A DNA stretch of 64,000 nucleotides from Massilia sp. PDC64 (lineage in GTDB: Bacteria > Pseudomonadota > Gammaproteobacteria > Burkholderiales > Burkholderiaceae_D), in NCBI RefSeq assembly GCF_900101265.1, contig NZ_FMZS01000006.1:395143-459142 (forward strand), given 5' to 3'. The notes below the pieces were generated by a model. It was not told where the DNA came from and ran no database searches. It saw only the letters and a program-made list of their open reading frames with translations. Within the stretch, counting starts at the first letter, position 1. Every line of letters starts with the position of its first letter. This document shows, one piece after another, positions 9,319-19,430 of this stretch. Position numbers and translations under genes: made by a program.

Positions 9319-10998
9319 TTAGTAGGTCAGCGTCACCAGCGACACCGCCTGCCTTGGCAACTGCATCCTGACGGTGGCCGTGCCGTCCGTCGTCTGCAGC
9401 GTCGACGCCGGAGCGAGCTCCGCCAGTTCGCTCGCCTTCTGCAACTCGGCCACTTGCGCCGGCGTCGGCTGCGCGGGCGAACCCATGCGCTTCCACGCGG
9501 CGTACGAATTGCTGTGCTCCTGGTCGATGCGGTAGTGGCGCATCTGCACCCGTTTTGCGGGGATGCCGGCGATGCGCAGTTCGACCGGCGAGCCGGCGTC
9601 GATGATGTCGTCGTCGTGGTAATTCCAGACCAGGACGGACACGCTGTGCGCATCCTTCGCCGCCAGCGCATCGATGTCGGTACGCGCACCACGCACGCCG
9701 GCGGCCTGGATGGCGGCCGCGTCGTAGGCCCGGTCGCCCGTCACGGCCACGCGCTCGCCGCGCATCTTGCCGAGCATGCGGAACACGTTCAGCACCGGCT
9801 TGTTGACGCCATTGGTCGCCAGGTCGCGGAAGCCCGCGAACCACGGCTGGTCCTCGAACTCGAACGACCAGTTCACGGCGCCGATCAGGTTCACGCCGCG
9901 CCGCGCGGCCAGGTCGTATTCGCGCGCGATCGACGCGGCCGTGTAGCTGGCGTACAGCGTGCCGTTGCGGTAGGCGTTTTCCGGATTGGTCTGCATGCCG
10001 CAGGCGGCGCAGCCTTCCGGGTCGGACTCACCGATGATGACGGGGATGTTCTTCAGTTCCGGGTATTTTTCGACGAGCGCGAAGCCTTCGTCGAGGTGGC
10101 GGAAATGCGCGTCCATGCCCATCCGCACGATGCCGTTCACGACCTTCGGCGCGCCCTTGGCGTGGAAGGCGACGAAGTCAAGCGGCGTGCCCGTCTTGCC
10201 GGTCGCGTAGTTGGTCTCGTGCAGGCAGTGCTGCAGGAAATCGTCCATGAAGCGGCCCGCGACGGCCGTGTGCGGCCCGCCGATGCGCGCCGTCGGCAGC
10301 GCGCGTTTCACGGCGTCGGCGGCGTAGTCGTACATCTTGAAGTACTCGCGTTTCGTGTCCGGCGCGATCAGGTAGAAGCCGTCCGGCTCGTTCCACACTT
10401 CCCAGTACCAGCTCTCGACTTCCTTCTGCCCGTAGCGCGCCACGCTGTGCTTCACCCACTGGTAGACCAGCTCCGACCACTTCGCGTAGTCGTTCGGCGG
10501 CGTGGCCCAGCCGGTCATGATCTCCTGGTAGGGCGTGCCCGGTTTCCAGTGGTGGCGGTAGGGCTGCGGGCGCTGCGACAGCGCTTCCGGCATGAAGCCG
10601 ATCTGCGCCAGCGGTTTCATGCCGCGCTCGATGTAGGTGTCGAAGATGCGGTCGATGATGGTCCAGTCGTAGACCGGCTTCCCGTCCTTGTCCTCGGTGT
10701 ACATATTCGTCGAGCCCCACTTGAGCGCGTAGCTGCCGTCGCCCGACGTCATGAGGTTGTGCGCGCGGACGTACACGGGTACGGGGCTCAGCGCGGCGAT
10801 GTCGCTCAGCAGTTTTTTACCGTTCGGCGCCGTCGTGTAATTCGGCTCGTCGTAGCCGAACCAGGCCCAGATGGGCGTCATGGGGCCCTTGACCTGCGTG
10901 GCGTCGACGGTGAGCCTGACCGGCTGCGGCGTGGCGGGTGCGGCGGCGTGCAGCGGCGTGCAGGCCGCGAGGAGGAGGGCGGCGAGGTGTCTCTTCAT
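9319..10998 (-). CDS. GH39-type secreted glycosidase (beta-xylosidase family)
   Basis: The protein has 559 residues with a signal peptide (MKRHLAALLLAACTPLHAAA). The TIM-barrel motif WYWEVWNEPDGF carries the Asn-Glu acid/base pair, and VIIGESDPEG carries the likely nucleophile Glu. GH39 enzymes remove beta-xylosyl or uronic residues from plant or bacterial polysaccharides. The C-terminal part (after about residue 440) is a beta-sandwich with SVSVLVWNYHDDD, common in the family. It is probably periplasmic or secreted. It may be cotranscribed with the phosphodiesterase 114 bases downstream. Confidence 0.88.
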   Translation of the reverse strand: MKRHLAALLLAACTPLHAAAPATPQPVRLTVDATQVKGPMTPIWAWFGYDEPNYTTAPNGKKLLSDIAALSPVPVYVRAHNLMTSGDGSYALKWGSTNMYTEDKDGKPVYDWTIIDRIFDTYIERGMKPLAQIGFMPEALSQRPQPYRHHWKPGTPYQEIMTGWATPPNDYAKWSELVYQWVKHSVARYGQKEVESWYWEVWNEPDGFYLIAPDTKREYFKMYDYAADAVKRALPTARIGGPHTAVAGRFMDDFLQHCLHETNYATGKTGTPLDFVAFHAKGAPKVVNGIVRMGMDAHFRHLDEGFALVEKYPELKNIPVIIGESDPEGCAACGMQTNPENAYRNGTLYASYTAASIAREYDLAARRGVNLIGAVNWSFEFEDQPWFAGFRDLATNGVNKPVLNVFRMLGKMRGERVAVTGDRAYDAAAIQAAGVRGARTDIDALAAKDAHSVSVLVWNYHDDDIIDAGSPVELRIAGIPAKRVQMRHYRIDQEHSNSYAAWKRMGSPAQPTPAQVAELQKASELAELAPASTLQTTDGTATVRMQLPRQAVSLVTLTY

Positions 10999-11101
10999 TT
11001 TTTTCTCGTGGATCGGTCCGATGGCATGATGCTAGGCCGATCCACGAAGGCCGTCCAATGACGGTTTTTCCGGTGTCGATACCGGATCGGATATCGCCCG
11101 G

Positions 11102-11446
11102 TCAGCTCTTGCGGACGAATTCCGACTTCAGGCTCATCGCGCCGAAGCCGTCGATCTTGCAGTCGATGTCGTGGTCGCCGTCGACGAGGCGGATGTTCTT
11201 GACCTTGGTGCCCTGCTTGACGACGCCACCGCCGCCCTTCAGTTTCAGGTCCTTGATGACGGTGACGGTGTCGCCGTCCTGCAGCACGTTGCCGGCCGCG
11301 TCGCGCCACACGCGGGCCGTCTCTTCCGCGGCCGCTGCGGCCTGGACGGGCCATTCATGCGCGCATTCCGGGCAGACGTAGTTGCCCATGCCGTCTTCGT
11401 AGGTCAGCGTGGAATCGCAGGTGGGGCAGGGAGGCTGGGACGTCAT
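11102..11446 (-). CDS. yjdM: YjdM/PhnA-family zinc-ribbon protein
   Basis: The protein has 114 residues. An N-terminal zinc ribbon (CPTCDS...[10 protein letters not shown]) is followed by the C-terminal PhnA domain ([15 protein letters not shown], then [32 protein letters not shown]). Length and sequence match the YjdM family throughout. Despite the old name phnA, this family is not phosphonoacetate hydrolase and its role is unclear. It is a single gene. Confidence 0.93.
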   Translation of the reverse strand: MTSQPPCPTCDSTLTYEDGMGNYVCPECAHEWPVQAAAAAEETARVWRDAAGNVLQDGDTVTVIKDLKLKGGGGVVKQGTKVKNIRLVDGDHDIDCKIDGFGAMSLKSEFVRKS

Positions 11447-11531
11447 GGCAGTGTGCGAAAGGGATGGTGGCGTTGGATCATAACGACTGGATGGCGGGCT
11501 GCCAAGTGCCTGCGGATTTATTCGCAGCTTC

Positions 11532-14375
11532 TCAGAACTGCTCCGCCGTCACGGGGCGCCCGAACAGGTAACCCTGGAACGCACGGCATCCGTGCATGGC
11601 GAGAAAGTCGCGCTGGTCCGCCGTTTCCACGCCTTCCGCGATCACATCCAGTCCCAGCGTGTGGCCCAGCCCGAGGATCGTGCGCGCGATCGCGGCGTCG
11701 TTCGGGTCGGTGAGCACGTCGCGCACGAACGACTGGTCGATTTTCAGCTGGTCGAGCGGCAGGCGCTTCAGGTACGCGAGCGAGGAATAGCCCGTGCCGA
11801 AGTCGTCGAGCGCGAATCCGATCCCTTTTTCCTTGAGCGCGTGCATGGTGTCGATCGTGTTCTCGATGTTCGCCACCAGCAGGCTCTCGGTCAGCTCGAG
11901 CTTGATCCGCCGCGGGTCCGCGCCGGTGCGCTCGATGACCTGCAGGACATGGTCGACGAAGGCCGGCTGGCGAAACTGGCGCGCGCTCACATTGACCGCC
12001 ATCGTCAGGTGCGCCGTTTCCGGGCGGTTGTCCCAGGACACGAGCTGGCGGCATGCGGCTTCCAGCACCCACGCGCCCAGCTGCAAGATCAGCCCGGTCT
12101 CTTCGGCAAGCGGAATGAACACGGATGGCGCCACTTGCTGGCTGCTCGGCCGCTCCCAGCGCAGCAGCGCCTCGGCGCCGACGGTCTGGCCGCTGCTGTC
12201 GGTCTGGCGCTGGTAGTTCAGGGTGAATCCATGGGATCGCAGGCTGCGGCGCAGGTCGGCCTCCAGCTGGACGCGCGCGTTGATCACGGTCTGCATCCGC
12301 AGGTCGAAGAACCGGATCGTGTTCCGGCCGGCCGCCTTGGCCTGGTACATCGCGAGGTCGGCGCGCTTGAGCAGTTCGTCGATGTCCTTCATGTCCTTGT
12401 CGAACAGGGCCACGCCGATGCTCGGGCTCGTGTGGTGCAGATGCCCATCCAGCTGGAACGGGTCGTTGAATGCCCCGAGCAATTTCTCTGCGATTAGCTC
12501 GGCCTGGAGGGCCGCCTTTTCCCGGTCCGGGCTCAGGTTCTCCAGCACGATGACGAATTCGTCCCCGCCGTGCCGCGCCACCGTGTCGCTGTCGCGTGCC
12601 ACCCGTGCTTCGAGCCGCCGCGCGACCTGTTGCAGCAGCTGGTCGCCCTTGTCGTGCCCCAGCGTATCGTTCAGGGTCTTGAAGTTGTCCAGGTCGATGA
12701 AGAGCAGGGCGCCGCCATGGCCGTCGCGCTTGGTCGCCGCGACCGCATGCCGCAGGCGGTCCAGCAGCAGGCGCCGGTTCGGCAAGCGCGTCAGGGGATC
12801 GAAGAAGGCAAGGCTCAGGATCGCGTGCTCGTCGAGCTTGCGCTGCGTGATGTCGATGTCGATCTCCAGCACCAGTTGCGGCTCGCCATCGTCGCCGCGC
12901 ACCAGGGTCAGGTGCGATTCGACCATCACCTCGCGTCCATCCTTGCGCCGCTTGGCGACTTCGCCGCGCCACTCGCCCTTGGCCAGGAGCTGGCGATACG
13001 TGTGTTCCAGGTCCTCGTTGCCGAGCATGAGGAGCTCGCCCTTGGTCTTGCCGATCACCTCGGCGGCGGTCCAGCCGAACAGGCGTTCGGCGCCCTGGTT
13101 CCAGTAGGTGATCCGCGCATCGATGCCGGACACCAAGATCGAATCGTGGGCCTTGTCCAGCAACGATGCCTGCAGCCGGTTGCGCGCTTCGGCCTCGCGA
13201 CGCTCGGCTTCGGCCTGCTTCTCGGCGGTGATGTCGACCATGGCGCCGATCACGTTGAGCGTCGCGCCTTCGGCATTGCGCATGAACACACCCCGGTCGC
13301 GCACGGTTGCGTAAGTGCCGTCCTCGCGCCGGAAGCGGTATTCCGCGCTCCAGGTGTCCCGCCCTTCATCCATTGCCGCGTACAATCCGCCGACGACGCG
13401 CTCGCGCTCCTCCGGCGCGATCCGGGACACCCAGTCCTCGATGCCGTCGCTGAGGGCGTCCGCGCCGTAGCCGAATACGGACTGCATGCCCTCGTTCCAC
13501 CAGAGGTGGTCGTTGCGGACATCCCAGTCCCAGATGATGTCGCTGGTCACCTTGGCCACTATCCTGAACCGCTCGGTGATTTCGCGTTCCACCTCCTGCA
13601 GCCGCTTGCGCTCGGTAATATCGGTGGTATAGGTGGCCAGGCCTTCCTCCGTCGGGAAGATGCGCACGTCCTTCCATGCCTGCAGCGGGGCGTAGTATTC
13701 CTCGAACGCAAGCGGCTCATGGCGCTCCATCGCACGCACGTACTGCGCCCCGAATTGCGTCCCCACCAGGTCCGGGTACGCATCCCACAATACCTTGCCG
13801 AGCAACTCATGGCGCGGCCGCCGCAGCAGGCGCTCGGCGGCCCCGTTCAGATACGTGAACCGCCACTGCCTGTCCAGCGTGTAGAACGCATCGGCCATGG
13901 CCTCCAGCGTTTCCAGGAGCTTGCGCGACATCGCCTGCAGCTCTTCGGTCGATTGCCGAATCTCCGTGACGTCGTGCACGGTGCCGGCCAGCACGAGCCT
14001 GCCGGACTCGTCGCGGTACGGTACACCCTGCACGCGTACATGGCGTACCGTGCCGTCCGGCCGGACGATACGGTGTTCGAGCTGGATCGGGCGCGGCTGC
14101 TGCCGGTTGTCCCGGATCGCGGTCTCGGCCGCATCCCGGTCGTCCGGATGCACCAGCGACAGGAAGGTCTCGGTCCTGCCATCGAAGCTGTTTTTGCCGA
14201 CCCCCATGATGCGGCAGGTCTCGGGGGACCACACAAGCTTGCCGGGGTCCGGGTGAAATTCCCAGGTGCCGACGTGACCGATGCTCTGGACCTCGGCCAG
14301 CTGCCATTCGATCAACTGCTGGCGGTTCCGCGCGCCGGGTTGTGCACCGCTTGCTGATCCGTTGTCCATCGTCAT
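11532..14375 (-). CDS. Four-PAS GGDEF-EAL cyclic-di-GMP signalling protein
   Basis: The protein has 947 residues, no membrane segment, and four consecutive PAS/PAC units over about residues 20-500. A GGDEF domain follows with an intact GGDEF signature at residues 603-607 and [17 protein letters not shown]. The EAL domain has an intact signature (GAEALLRW, Glu near 735), then [34 protein letters not shown] and AEGVE, so all phosphodiesterase residues are present. It may make or break c-di-GMP depending on the PAS signals. The start at 14375 has GGAGAG about six bases ahead; the open frame upstream reads through the tRNA and is not coding. Confidence 0.93.
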   Translation of the reverse strand: MTMDNGSASGAQPGARNRQQLIEWQLAEVQSIGHVGTWEFHPDPGKLVWSPETCRIMGVGKNSFDGRTETFLSLVHPDDRDAAETAIRDNRQQPRPIQLEHRIVRPDGTVRHVRVQGVPYRDESGRLVLAGTVHDVTEIRQSTEELQAMSRKLLETLEAMADAFYTLDRQWRFTYLNGAAERLLRRPRHELLGKVLWDAYPDLVGTQFGAQYVRAMERHEPLAFEEYYAPLQAWKDVRIFPTEEGLATYTTDITERKRLQEVEREITERFRIVAKVTSDIIWDWDVRNDHLWWNEGMQSVFGYGADALSDGIEDWVSRIAPEERERVVGGLYAAMDEGRDTWSAEYRFRREDGTYATVRDRGVFMRNAEGATLNVIGAMVDITAEKQAEAERREAEARNRLQASLLDKAHDSILVSGIDARITYWNQGAERLFGWTAAEVIGKTKGELLMLGNEDLEHTYRQLLAKGEWRGEVAKRRKDGREVMVESHLTLVRGDDGEPQLVLEIDIDITQRKLDEHAILSLAFFDPLTRLPNRRLLLDRLRHAVAATKRDGHGGALLFIDLDNFKTLNDTLGHDKGDQLLQQVARRLEARVARDSDTVARHGGDEFVIVLENLSPDREKAALQAELIAEKLLGAFNDPFQLDGHLHHTSPSIGVALFDKDMKDIDELLKRADLAMYQAKAAGRNTIRFFDLRMQTVINARVQLEADLRRSLRSHGFTLNYQRQTDSSGQTVGAEALLRWERPSSQQVAPSVFIPLAEETGLILQLGAWVLEAACRQLVSWDNRPETAHLTMAVNVSARQFRQPAFVDHVLQVIERTGADPRRIKLELTESLLVANIENTIDTMHALKEKGIGFALDDFGTGYSSLAYLKRLPLDQLKIDQSFVRDVLTDPNDAAIARTILGLGHTLGLDVIAEGVETADQRDFLAMHGCRAFQGYLFGRPVTAEQF

Positions 14376-14442
14376 CCCGTCTCTCCGCGAGCACATCCTG
14401 TAAGACGGGAGACGGGGAACTAAGTTCCGACCTCGGAAACGA

Positions 14443-14470
14443 AAACGCCAACCTGCATGGGTTGGCGTTT
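14443..14470 (-). terminator. Terminator downstream of tRNA-Phe (first copy)
   Basis: A 10-bp inverted repeat (14443-14452 with 14461-14470) forms a hairpin with a T-rich tail in the minus direction. It lies 13 bases past the CCA end of the tRNA. The related hairpin after the second tRNA-Phe (38017-38045) shares the ACGCC...GGCGT core. Confidence 0.75.
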
Positions 14471-14483
14471 GCTTGGATATTCT

Positions 14484-14559
14484 TGGTGGCCCGGGGCGGA
14501 ATCGAACCACCGACACAAGGATTTTCAATCCTCTGCTCTACCAACTGAGCTACCAGGCC
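14484..14559 (-). tRNA. tRNA-Phe (anticodon GAA)
   Basis: The 76-base gene folds into a full cloverleaf. The acceptor stem is GGCCTGG with CCGGGCC (one G-U pair), the anticodon loop carries GAA, the T-loop is GGTTCGATTCC, and CCA is encoded. A TATACT -10 element lies on the minus strand at 14570-14575. The sequence is identical to the tRNA at 38060-38135. Confidence 0.97.
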
Positions 14560-14606
14560 AAGGCGGCGCAGTATAGCACGGGTTGCGCAAAATCCCTAAT
14601 TTTTGT

Positions 14607-15092
14607 TCAGGCGCGGGCTGCCGCCCGTTCCTCGTGCTGGCGGTCGAGGGCCAGGCGCAGCTCCTTGCGGGCCTTCGCTTCCTCGTAGCGGCGCAGTTCG
14701 TCTGGCCCGAACGGGCGCAGCGGCGGCACCGGCACGGGCTGCTTGTCGTCGCCCACGGCCACCATCGTGAAGAAGCAGCTGTTCACGTGGCGCACCTGCT
14801 GGGTACGGATGTTCTCGGCCACGACCTTGATGCCGATTTCCATCGACGTGCGGCCCGTGTAGTTCACGGCGGCCAGGAACGTCACCAGCTCGCCCACGTG
14901 GATGGGCTGGCGGAACGTCACCTGGTCGACGCTCATCGTCACGACATAGGTGCCGGCGTAGCGGCTGGCGCACGCGTAGGCCACCTGGTCGAGCAGTTTC
15001 AGGATGTTCCCGCCGTGCACGTTACCGGAAAAATTCGCGGTATCCGGCGTCATCAGGACTGTCATGGTGAGTTGGTGGGCGGGCAGGTTCAT
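14607..15092 (-). CDS. Hotdog-fold acyl-CoA thioesterase (YciA-like)
   Basis: The protein has 161 residues, the usual size for a single hotdog domain. MTPDTANFSGNVHGGNILKLLDQVAYACASRY is the active-site helix region: the N-V-H-G-G motif with the following Asp is typical of YciA/BACH thioesterases. The C-terminus is a charged helix (LRRYEEAKARKELR). It likely hydrolyses acyl-CoA in the cytosol. No operon partner is obvious. Confidence 0.9.
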   Translation of the reverse strand: MNLPAHQLTMTVLMTPDTANFSGNVHGGNILKLLDQVAYACASRYAGTYVVTMSVDQVTFRQPIHVGELVTFLAAVNYTGRTSMEIGIKVVAENIRTQQVRHVNSCFFTMVAVGDDKQPVPVPPLRPFGPDELRRYEEAKARKELRLALDRQHEERAAARA

Positions 15093-15170
15093 GGCGTCGA
15101 GCGTAAAGATGAAGGATAGGGAAGATGTTGCCTGAGAAACCCGGTTGCGGCAACAACCCCCTGTCGCCCG

Positions 15171-16901
15171 TCAGAATTCTTCCCAGTCCGCATCCACGGT
15201 AGCAGGGGTCTTGCGGACGGGCGCGGCGGCTGCCTTCCGTGCCGGTTTCGCTGCCGGCCGGGCCGCGGGTACGGGCGCGGACCTGGGGGCGGCAGGGCGT
15301 GCCGGCGGCAGGGCGGGTTGCGCCGCCGGCGCCGCTTGCGCCTTCACCTGGACGCGGAATACTTCCACCAGCCCGGCCAGCGCCTGCGCCTGTTCGTGCA
15401 TCGCCCGCGTCGCGGCCGCCGACTCCTCGACGAGGGCCGCGTTCTGCTGCGTGACGCCGTCCATCTGCACGATGGCCTGGTTCACCTGGCCGATGCCGCT
15501 GGCCTGTTCGCGGCTGGACGCGACGATCTCGTTCATGATGCCGGTGACGCGGCCGATGCTGTCGACGATGTCGCGCATCGTCTGTCCGGCCTGGCCCGCG
15601 AGGGTCGCGCCGTCGGCCACGCGCTGGGTGGAGGCGTCGATCAGGTCCTTGATCTCCTTTGCGGCGGCGCCCGAGCGCTGGGCGAGGGCGCGCACTTCGG
15701 CGGCGACGACGGCAAAGCCCCGTCCCTGCTCGCCGGCGCGCGCCGCTTCCACGGCGGCGTTCAGGGCCAGGATATTGGTCTGGAAGGCGATGCCGTCGAT
15801 GACGGCGATGATGTCGACGATGCGGGCGGACGAGGCGTTGATGGCGCCCATCGTGTCGACCAGCTGGCCGACCATCGCGCCGCCCTGCTGTGCCACGCGC
15901 GCGGCGTCGTCGGCCATGCGGTTGGCTTCCTCGGCATGGCTCGCGTTCTGGCCGACCGCCTGCGTCAGTTCCTCCATCGACGACGCCGTCTCTTCCAGCG
16001 CCTGCGCCTGGCTTTCCGTGCGCCGCGACAGGTCTTGCGCCTCGCCGGCCATCGTCGTGGCGGCGGCGACGATCGTGCCCGTGCCCGCGCGCACGTCGGC
16101 GACGATGCCCGCCAGGCTCGCGCGCATGCGTTCGAGGGCGGCCATCAGGCTGTCCTTGTCGTTTGGGACGACCGGCACGGCCACGCACAGGTTGCCGCCC
16201 GCGATCTCGGCCGCCACCTGCGCCGCAGCCGCCGGCTCGCCGCCCAGGCGCCGGAACAGGACGCGCGCGCACAGCGTGCCGGCGCCGATGCTGAAGACGA
16301 GCGTGGCGAGGCACAGCGTGGTCAGGACCTGGCTGCTGCGATCCGCGGCCGCGAGCACGGTGGCGACGCGCGCGTCGATCTCCTTCTGCTGCAGGTCCAG
16401 CAGCGCCTTGACCTGGCCGAGGTAGGCGGTCACGGCGGGCACGAATTCGTCGTCGAAGAACTTGCGCGCTTCGGCGTCGTTGCCGCCTTTTTTGAGGGCC
16501 ATGACGCGGTCGCGCGTGACGATGTAGCGCTGGCGCGCCGTGCCGATCCGTTCGAACACGGCGCGTTCTTCCGGCGTGTCGAGCAGCTCGCCGACCTGCT
16601 TCTGCAACGCGGTGGTGCGTGTCGTCGAGTCCTGCGTTTCGGCGGCGTAGTAGGTGGCGAGCTCCGGGTCGGCGGAGCGGGCGATGGCGCCGGTACGCTT
16701 GGCGGCGACCGACGTGTTCAGCAGCCAGCCGGAAATCAGCCGTTCCTTCACGAGCGGACGCTGCGTGAGGGCCTGGGTGTCGTCCGACAGGACTTGCAGG
16801 CGCCAGATGGCGATGGCCGTCGCGAGGAACGACAGCACGATGACGACGGCGAACGCGAACCTGAGCTGGTTGCGCACGCTGATGGTGGCGAAGGGTTTCA
16901 T
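15171..16901 (-). CDS. Methyl-accepting chemotaxis protein with 4HB sensor
   Basis: The protein has 576 residues. The first membrane helix (about 10-32) and second (about 190-215) bracket a four-helix-bundle periplasmic sensor with a [11 protein letters not shown] segment. A HAMP-like linker and a cytoplasmic signalling domain follow, with the conserved hairpin tip [20 protein letters not shown]. The Pro/Ala-rich tail ends in DWEEF, resembling the CheR/CheB-tethering pentapeptide of Tar and Tsr, so it can probably recruit the methylation enzymes itself. The ligand is unknown. Confidence 0.94.
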   Translation of the reverse strand: MKPFATISVRNQLRFAFAVVIVLSFLATAIAIWRLQVLSDDTQALTQRPLVKERLISGWLLNTSVAAKRTGAIARSADPELATYYAAETQDSTTRTTALQKQVGELLDTPEERAVFERIGTARQRYIVTRDRVMALKKGGNDAEARKFFDDEFVPAVTAYLGQVKALLDLQQKEIDARVATVLAAADRSSQVLTTLCLATLVFSIGAGTLCARVLFRRLGGEPAAAAQVAAEIAGGNLCVAVPVVPNDKDSLMAALERMRASLAGIVADVRAGTGTIVAAATTMAGEAQDLSRRTESQAQALEETASSMEELTQAVGQNASHAEEANRMADDAARVAQQGGAMVGQLVDTMGAINASSARIVDIIAVIDGIAFQTNILALNAAVEAARAGEQGRGFAVVAAEVRALAQRSGAAAKEIKDLIDASTQRVADGATLAGQAGQTMRDIVDSIGRVTGIMNEIVASSREQASGIGQVNQAIVQMDGVTQQNAALVEESAAATRAMHEQAQALAGLVEVFRVQVKAQAAPAAQPALPPARPAAPRSAPVPAARPAAKPARKAAAAPVRKTPATVDADWEEF

Positions 16902-17038
16902 GGGGCTCCTTGGTTTTTCCGGGCAACAAGAGCCAATGAAAATCGCAACGGGGCCGGTTCGCCTTGAGGCGACTCAGGAGAGTGCCGGATAGATGGCATG
17001 CCCATCCGGCGCGGGTGAAATTCCCTTAGGATGCCGGC

Positions 17039-17740
17039 ATGGCTATCCTTCTTGTCCCCGGCTTCATGGCCGACGAAACCCTGTGGGACGACATGCTGCC
17101 GGCGCTGGCGCGCTTCGGTCCCGTCGTCCATGCCGACCTGCGCCACGACACGTCGGTCGAGGCGATGGCGCGCCGCGTCCTCGCGACGGCGCCGCCGACC
17201 TTCCTGCTCGTGGGTTTTTCGATGGGTGGGTACGTCGCGCGCGCGATCGCGCGCCAGGCGCCGGATCGCGTGCGTGCGCTCGTGCTGATCTCGACCTCCA
17301 CCCGCGGCGACACGGCCGCGCTGCAGAAGCGCAAGGGCGCGATCGGCCACGCGGCCCCGTCCATCGCCTTCAGCGGCCTCAGTCGCACGGCCGTCGCGAC
17401 GTCGCTGCACCCGAAGCAGCGCGACAACGACGCGCTGATCGAGCGGATCCGCGCGATGGGCATGCGCCTCGGCGGCGACGTGTTCCGGCGCCAGTCGTTA
17501 CTGGACCGGCCGGGCGACCTCGAACGCTCAGCCGAGATCCGCTGCCCGACGCTCGTCGTGGCGGCCGCGGACGACCAGCTGCGCAGCCTGGCGGAAGCGC
17601 AGGAGATGACGGCCGCCATCCCCGGCGCTTCGCTCGTGGTCATCGAGGACACGGGCCACATGATCCCGATCGAGGCACCGCAGCGCCTGCTCGACGCGAT
17701 CGTGCCGTGGCTCGCGGCGCAGGCGCAGGCGCAGGACTGA
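17039..17740 (+). CDS. Alpha/beta hydrolase
   Basis: The protein has 233 residues. The nucleophile elbow is GFSMGG, the late Asp is near AAADDQLR and the His is in DTGHMIP, so the catalytic triad is complete. No signal peptide. The substrate is not known. Its stop is 3 bases from the stop of the convergent catalase gene. Confidence 0.88.
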   Translation: MAILLVPGFMADETLWDDMLPALARFGPVVHADLRHDTSVEAMARRVLATAPPTFLLVGFSMGGYVARAIARQAPDRVRALVLISTSTRGDTAALQKRKGAIGHAAPSIAFSGLSRTAVATSLHPKQRDNDALIERIRAMGMRLGGDVFRRQSLLDRPGDLERSAEIRCPTLVVAAADDQLRSLAEAQEMTAAIPGASLVVIEDTGHMIPIEAPQRLLDAIVPWLAAQAQAQD

Positions 17741-17743
17741 CGC

Positions 17744-19198
17744 TTACGCCTTGTCCTGCAAGCGGCGGATCGCCTCCGCCACACCCTGGCCGTACGCGGT
17801 ATCCGCTTTCAGGAAATGCCCGATCTGGCGATCCTGGGTGGCGGCATCCGCGCCGGACAGCGAACCGGCGATGTTGTCGATCAGGTTGCGCTTGCCCTCG
17901 TCCGTGAGCAACCGGAACAGATTGCCCGCCTGCGTGAAGTGGTCGTCGGTGGCGCGGGTGTCGTAGCGGCCCGCGTGGCCTTCCACCGGCCAGCCGGCGT
18001 CGCCGTGGCCGAAGCCGCCGACGGCCGGGACGTCCGCGTGCACCGGGTCATAGTTCGGCGCCGCGCCGCCGTTGGCGATGGCCATCGCGCCGTCGCGCTG
18101 CTGGTTGTGGAACGGGCAGCGCGGGCGGTTCACCGGCAGGTGCTGGTGGTTCGTGCCGACGCGGTACAGCTGGGCGTCGTGGTAGGCGAACAGGCGCGCC
18201 TGCAGCATCTTGTCCGGGCTGTAGCCCATGCCCGGCACGATGTTCGACGGCGACAGGGCGGCCTGCTCGACGTCGGCGTGGTAGTTGTCCGGGTTGCGGT
18301 TCAGTTCCAGGATGCCGACCGGGATACGCGGGAACTCGCCCTGCGGCCACACCTTGGTCAGATCGAACGCATCCCAGCCCGTCTTCGCTTCCCACGCGGC
18401 GCGCTGGGCGTCGTCCATCACCTGGATCTCCACGCTCCAGCGCGGGTAGTCGCCTTTTGCGATGGCGGTGAACAGGTCGCGCTGGGCGTAGTCCGGGTCG
18501 ACGCCGGCCAGTCGCTGGGCTTCCGCTGCCGTCAGGTTTTTAATGCCCTGCAGGGTCTTGAAATGCCACTTGACCCACACGCGTTCGCCCGCGTCGTTGA
18601 TCAGGCTGTAGGTGTGGCTGCCGAAGCCGTCCATGTGGCGGTAGCCGTCCGGCGTGCCGCGGTCCGAGAACAGGATCGTCACCTGGTGCAGGCTTTCCGG
18701 CGTTTTGCTCCAGAAGTCCCACACGTTCTGCGCGGATTTCAGGTTTGTCTGCGGGTCGCGTTTCTGCGTGTGGATGAAGTCTGGGAACTTGATGCCGTCC
18801 TTCAGGAAGAACGTCGGGGTGTTGTTGCCCACCAGGTCCCAGTTGCCTTCCTCGGTGTAGAAGCGCACGGCGAAACCGCGCGGATCGCGTTCCGTGTCGG
18901 CCGAACCCTTTTCGCCGCCGACGGTCGAGAAGCGCAGGAACGTATCCGTCTGCTTGCCCACGGCCGCGAACAGTTTCGCCTTCGTGTACTTGCTGATGTC
19001 GTGGGTGACGGTGAAGGTGCCGTACGCGCCCGAACCCTTCGCGTGCACGACGCGCTCGGGAATGCGCTCGCGGTTGAAGTGCTGCAGTTTTTCGATCAGG
19101 TGGAAGTCTTGCAGCAGCACGGGGCCGCGCGGACCGGCCGTGATCGAATTCTGGTTGTCGGTGACGGGAATGCCGGAGGCGGTGGTCAGTTGGGTCAT
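17744..19198 (-). CDS. katA: Monofunctional haem catalase
   Basis: The protein has 484 residues, the size of small-subunit clade 3 catalases. The distal His is in RVVHAKGSGAYGTF, the distal Asn in DLVGNNTPTFF, and the proximal Tyr is in RLFAYHDAQ. It converts hydrogen peroxide to water and oxygen in the cytosol. A perfect match to one OxyR recognition unit lies 42-56 bases upstream (19240-19254), and ohr/ohrR lie next to it, so this is a peroxide-defence block. Confidence 0.97.
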   Translation of the reverse strand: MTQLTTASGIPVTDNQNSITAGPRGPVLLQDFHLIEKLQHFNRERIPERVVHAKGSGAYGTFTVTHDISKYTKAKLFAAVGKQTDTFLRFSTVGGEKGSADTERDPRGFAVRFYTEEGNWDLVGNNTPTFFLKDGIKFPDFIHTQKRDPQTNLKSAQNVWDFWSKTPESLHQVTILFSDRGTPDGYRHMDGFGSHTYSLINDAGERVWVKWHFKTLQGIKNLTAAEAQRLAGVDPDYAQRDLFTAIAKGDYPRWSVEIQVMDDAQRAAWEAKTGWDAFDLTKVWPQGEFPRIPVGILELNRNPDNYHADVEQAALSPSNIVPGMGYSPDKMLQARLFAYHDAQLYRVGTNHQHLPVNRPRCPFHNQQRDGAMAIANGGAAPNYDPVHADVPAVGGFGHGDAGWPVEGHAGRYDTRATDDHFTQAGNLFRLLTDEGKRNLIDNIAGSLSGADAATQDRQIGHFLKADTAYGQGVAEAIRRLQDKA

Positions 19199-19239
19199 GG
19201 CGGCTCTTTCATGGTTAAGCTATCGCTGATTATTCATTG

Positions 19240-19254
19240 ATAGCTGTGATCTAT
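19240..19254 (-). promoter_or_regulatory. Predicted OxyR binding unit upstream of katA
   Basis: ATAGCTGTGATCTAT fits ATAGnTnnnAnCTAT at every defined position. It lies 42-56 bases upstream of the katA ATG, where an OxyR tetramer would touch RNA polymerase at the -35 region. The second unit expected 7 bases away is not recognisable, so only one dimer site is clear. This is an inference from the published consensus. Confidence 0.6.
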
Positions 19255-19365
19255 TCATAACCATGGTAGAGCGTGTAGGGCATTCGTGCAAACTATCCGT
19301 TTATATGGATCTAATAGATAAAATTAATTAACTAAAAGAATCCTCGTAGCAGCGGACTATTGCTC

Positions 19366-19428
19366 AAACACCGGGGTCAGACCCCAAATTTTGGAAATTG
19401 CCCAAAACTGGGGTCTGACCCCGGTTTG
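19366..19428. repeat. REPIN-like inverted repeat with two GGGGTCAGACCCC hairpins
   Basis: Two arms in opposite orientation each carry the near-palindrome GGGGTCAGACCCC, flanked by AAATTTTGG and CAAACC(AC). The 63-base unit can fold as one long hairpin or as two small ones. It sits in the AT-rich gap between katA and ohr, immediately past the ohr stop. The layout is that of a REP doublet (REPIN), which is mobilised by RAYT transposases; no RAYT gene is present here. It may also terminate ohr. Confidence 0.7.
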
Positions 19429-19430
19429 AC

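Noticed and set aside
13807..14544. N-terminal extension of the PAS-GGDEF-EAL ORF (MKILVSVVRF...)
   Set aside because: The same residues occur at 38104 because both translate the tRNA-Phe region; real start is at 14375.
14473..14688. 71-codon ORF over the tRNA-Phe
   Set aside because: It is a translation of the tRNA complement, a common annotation artefact; no ribosome site.
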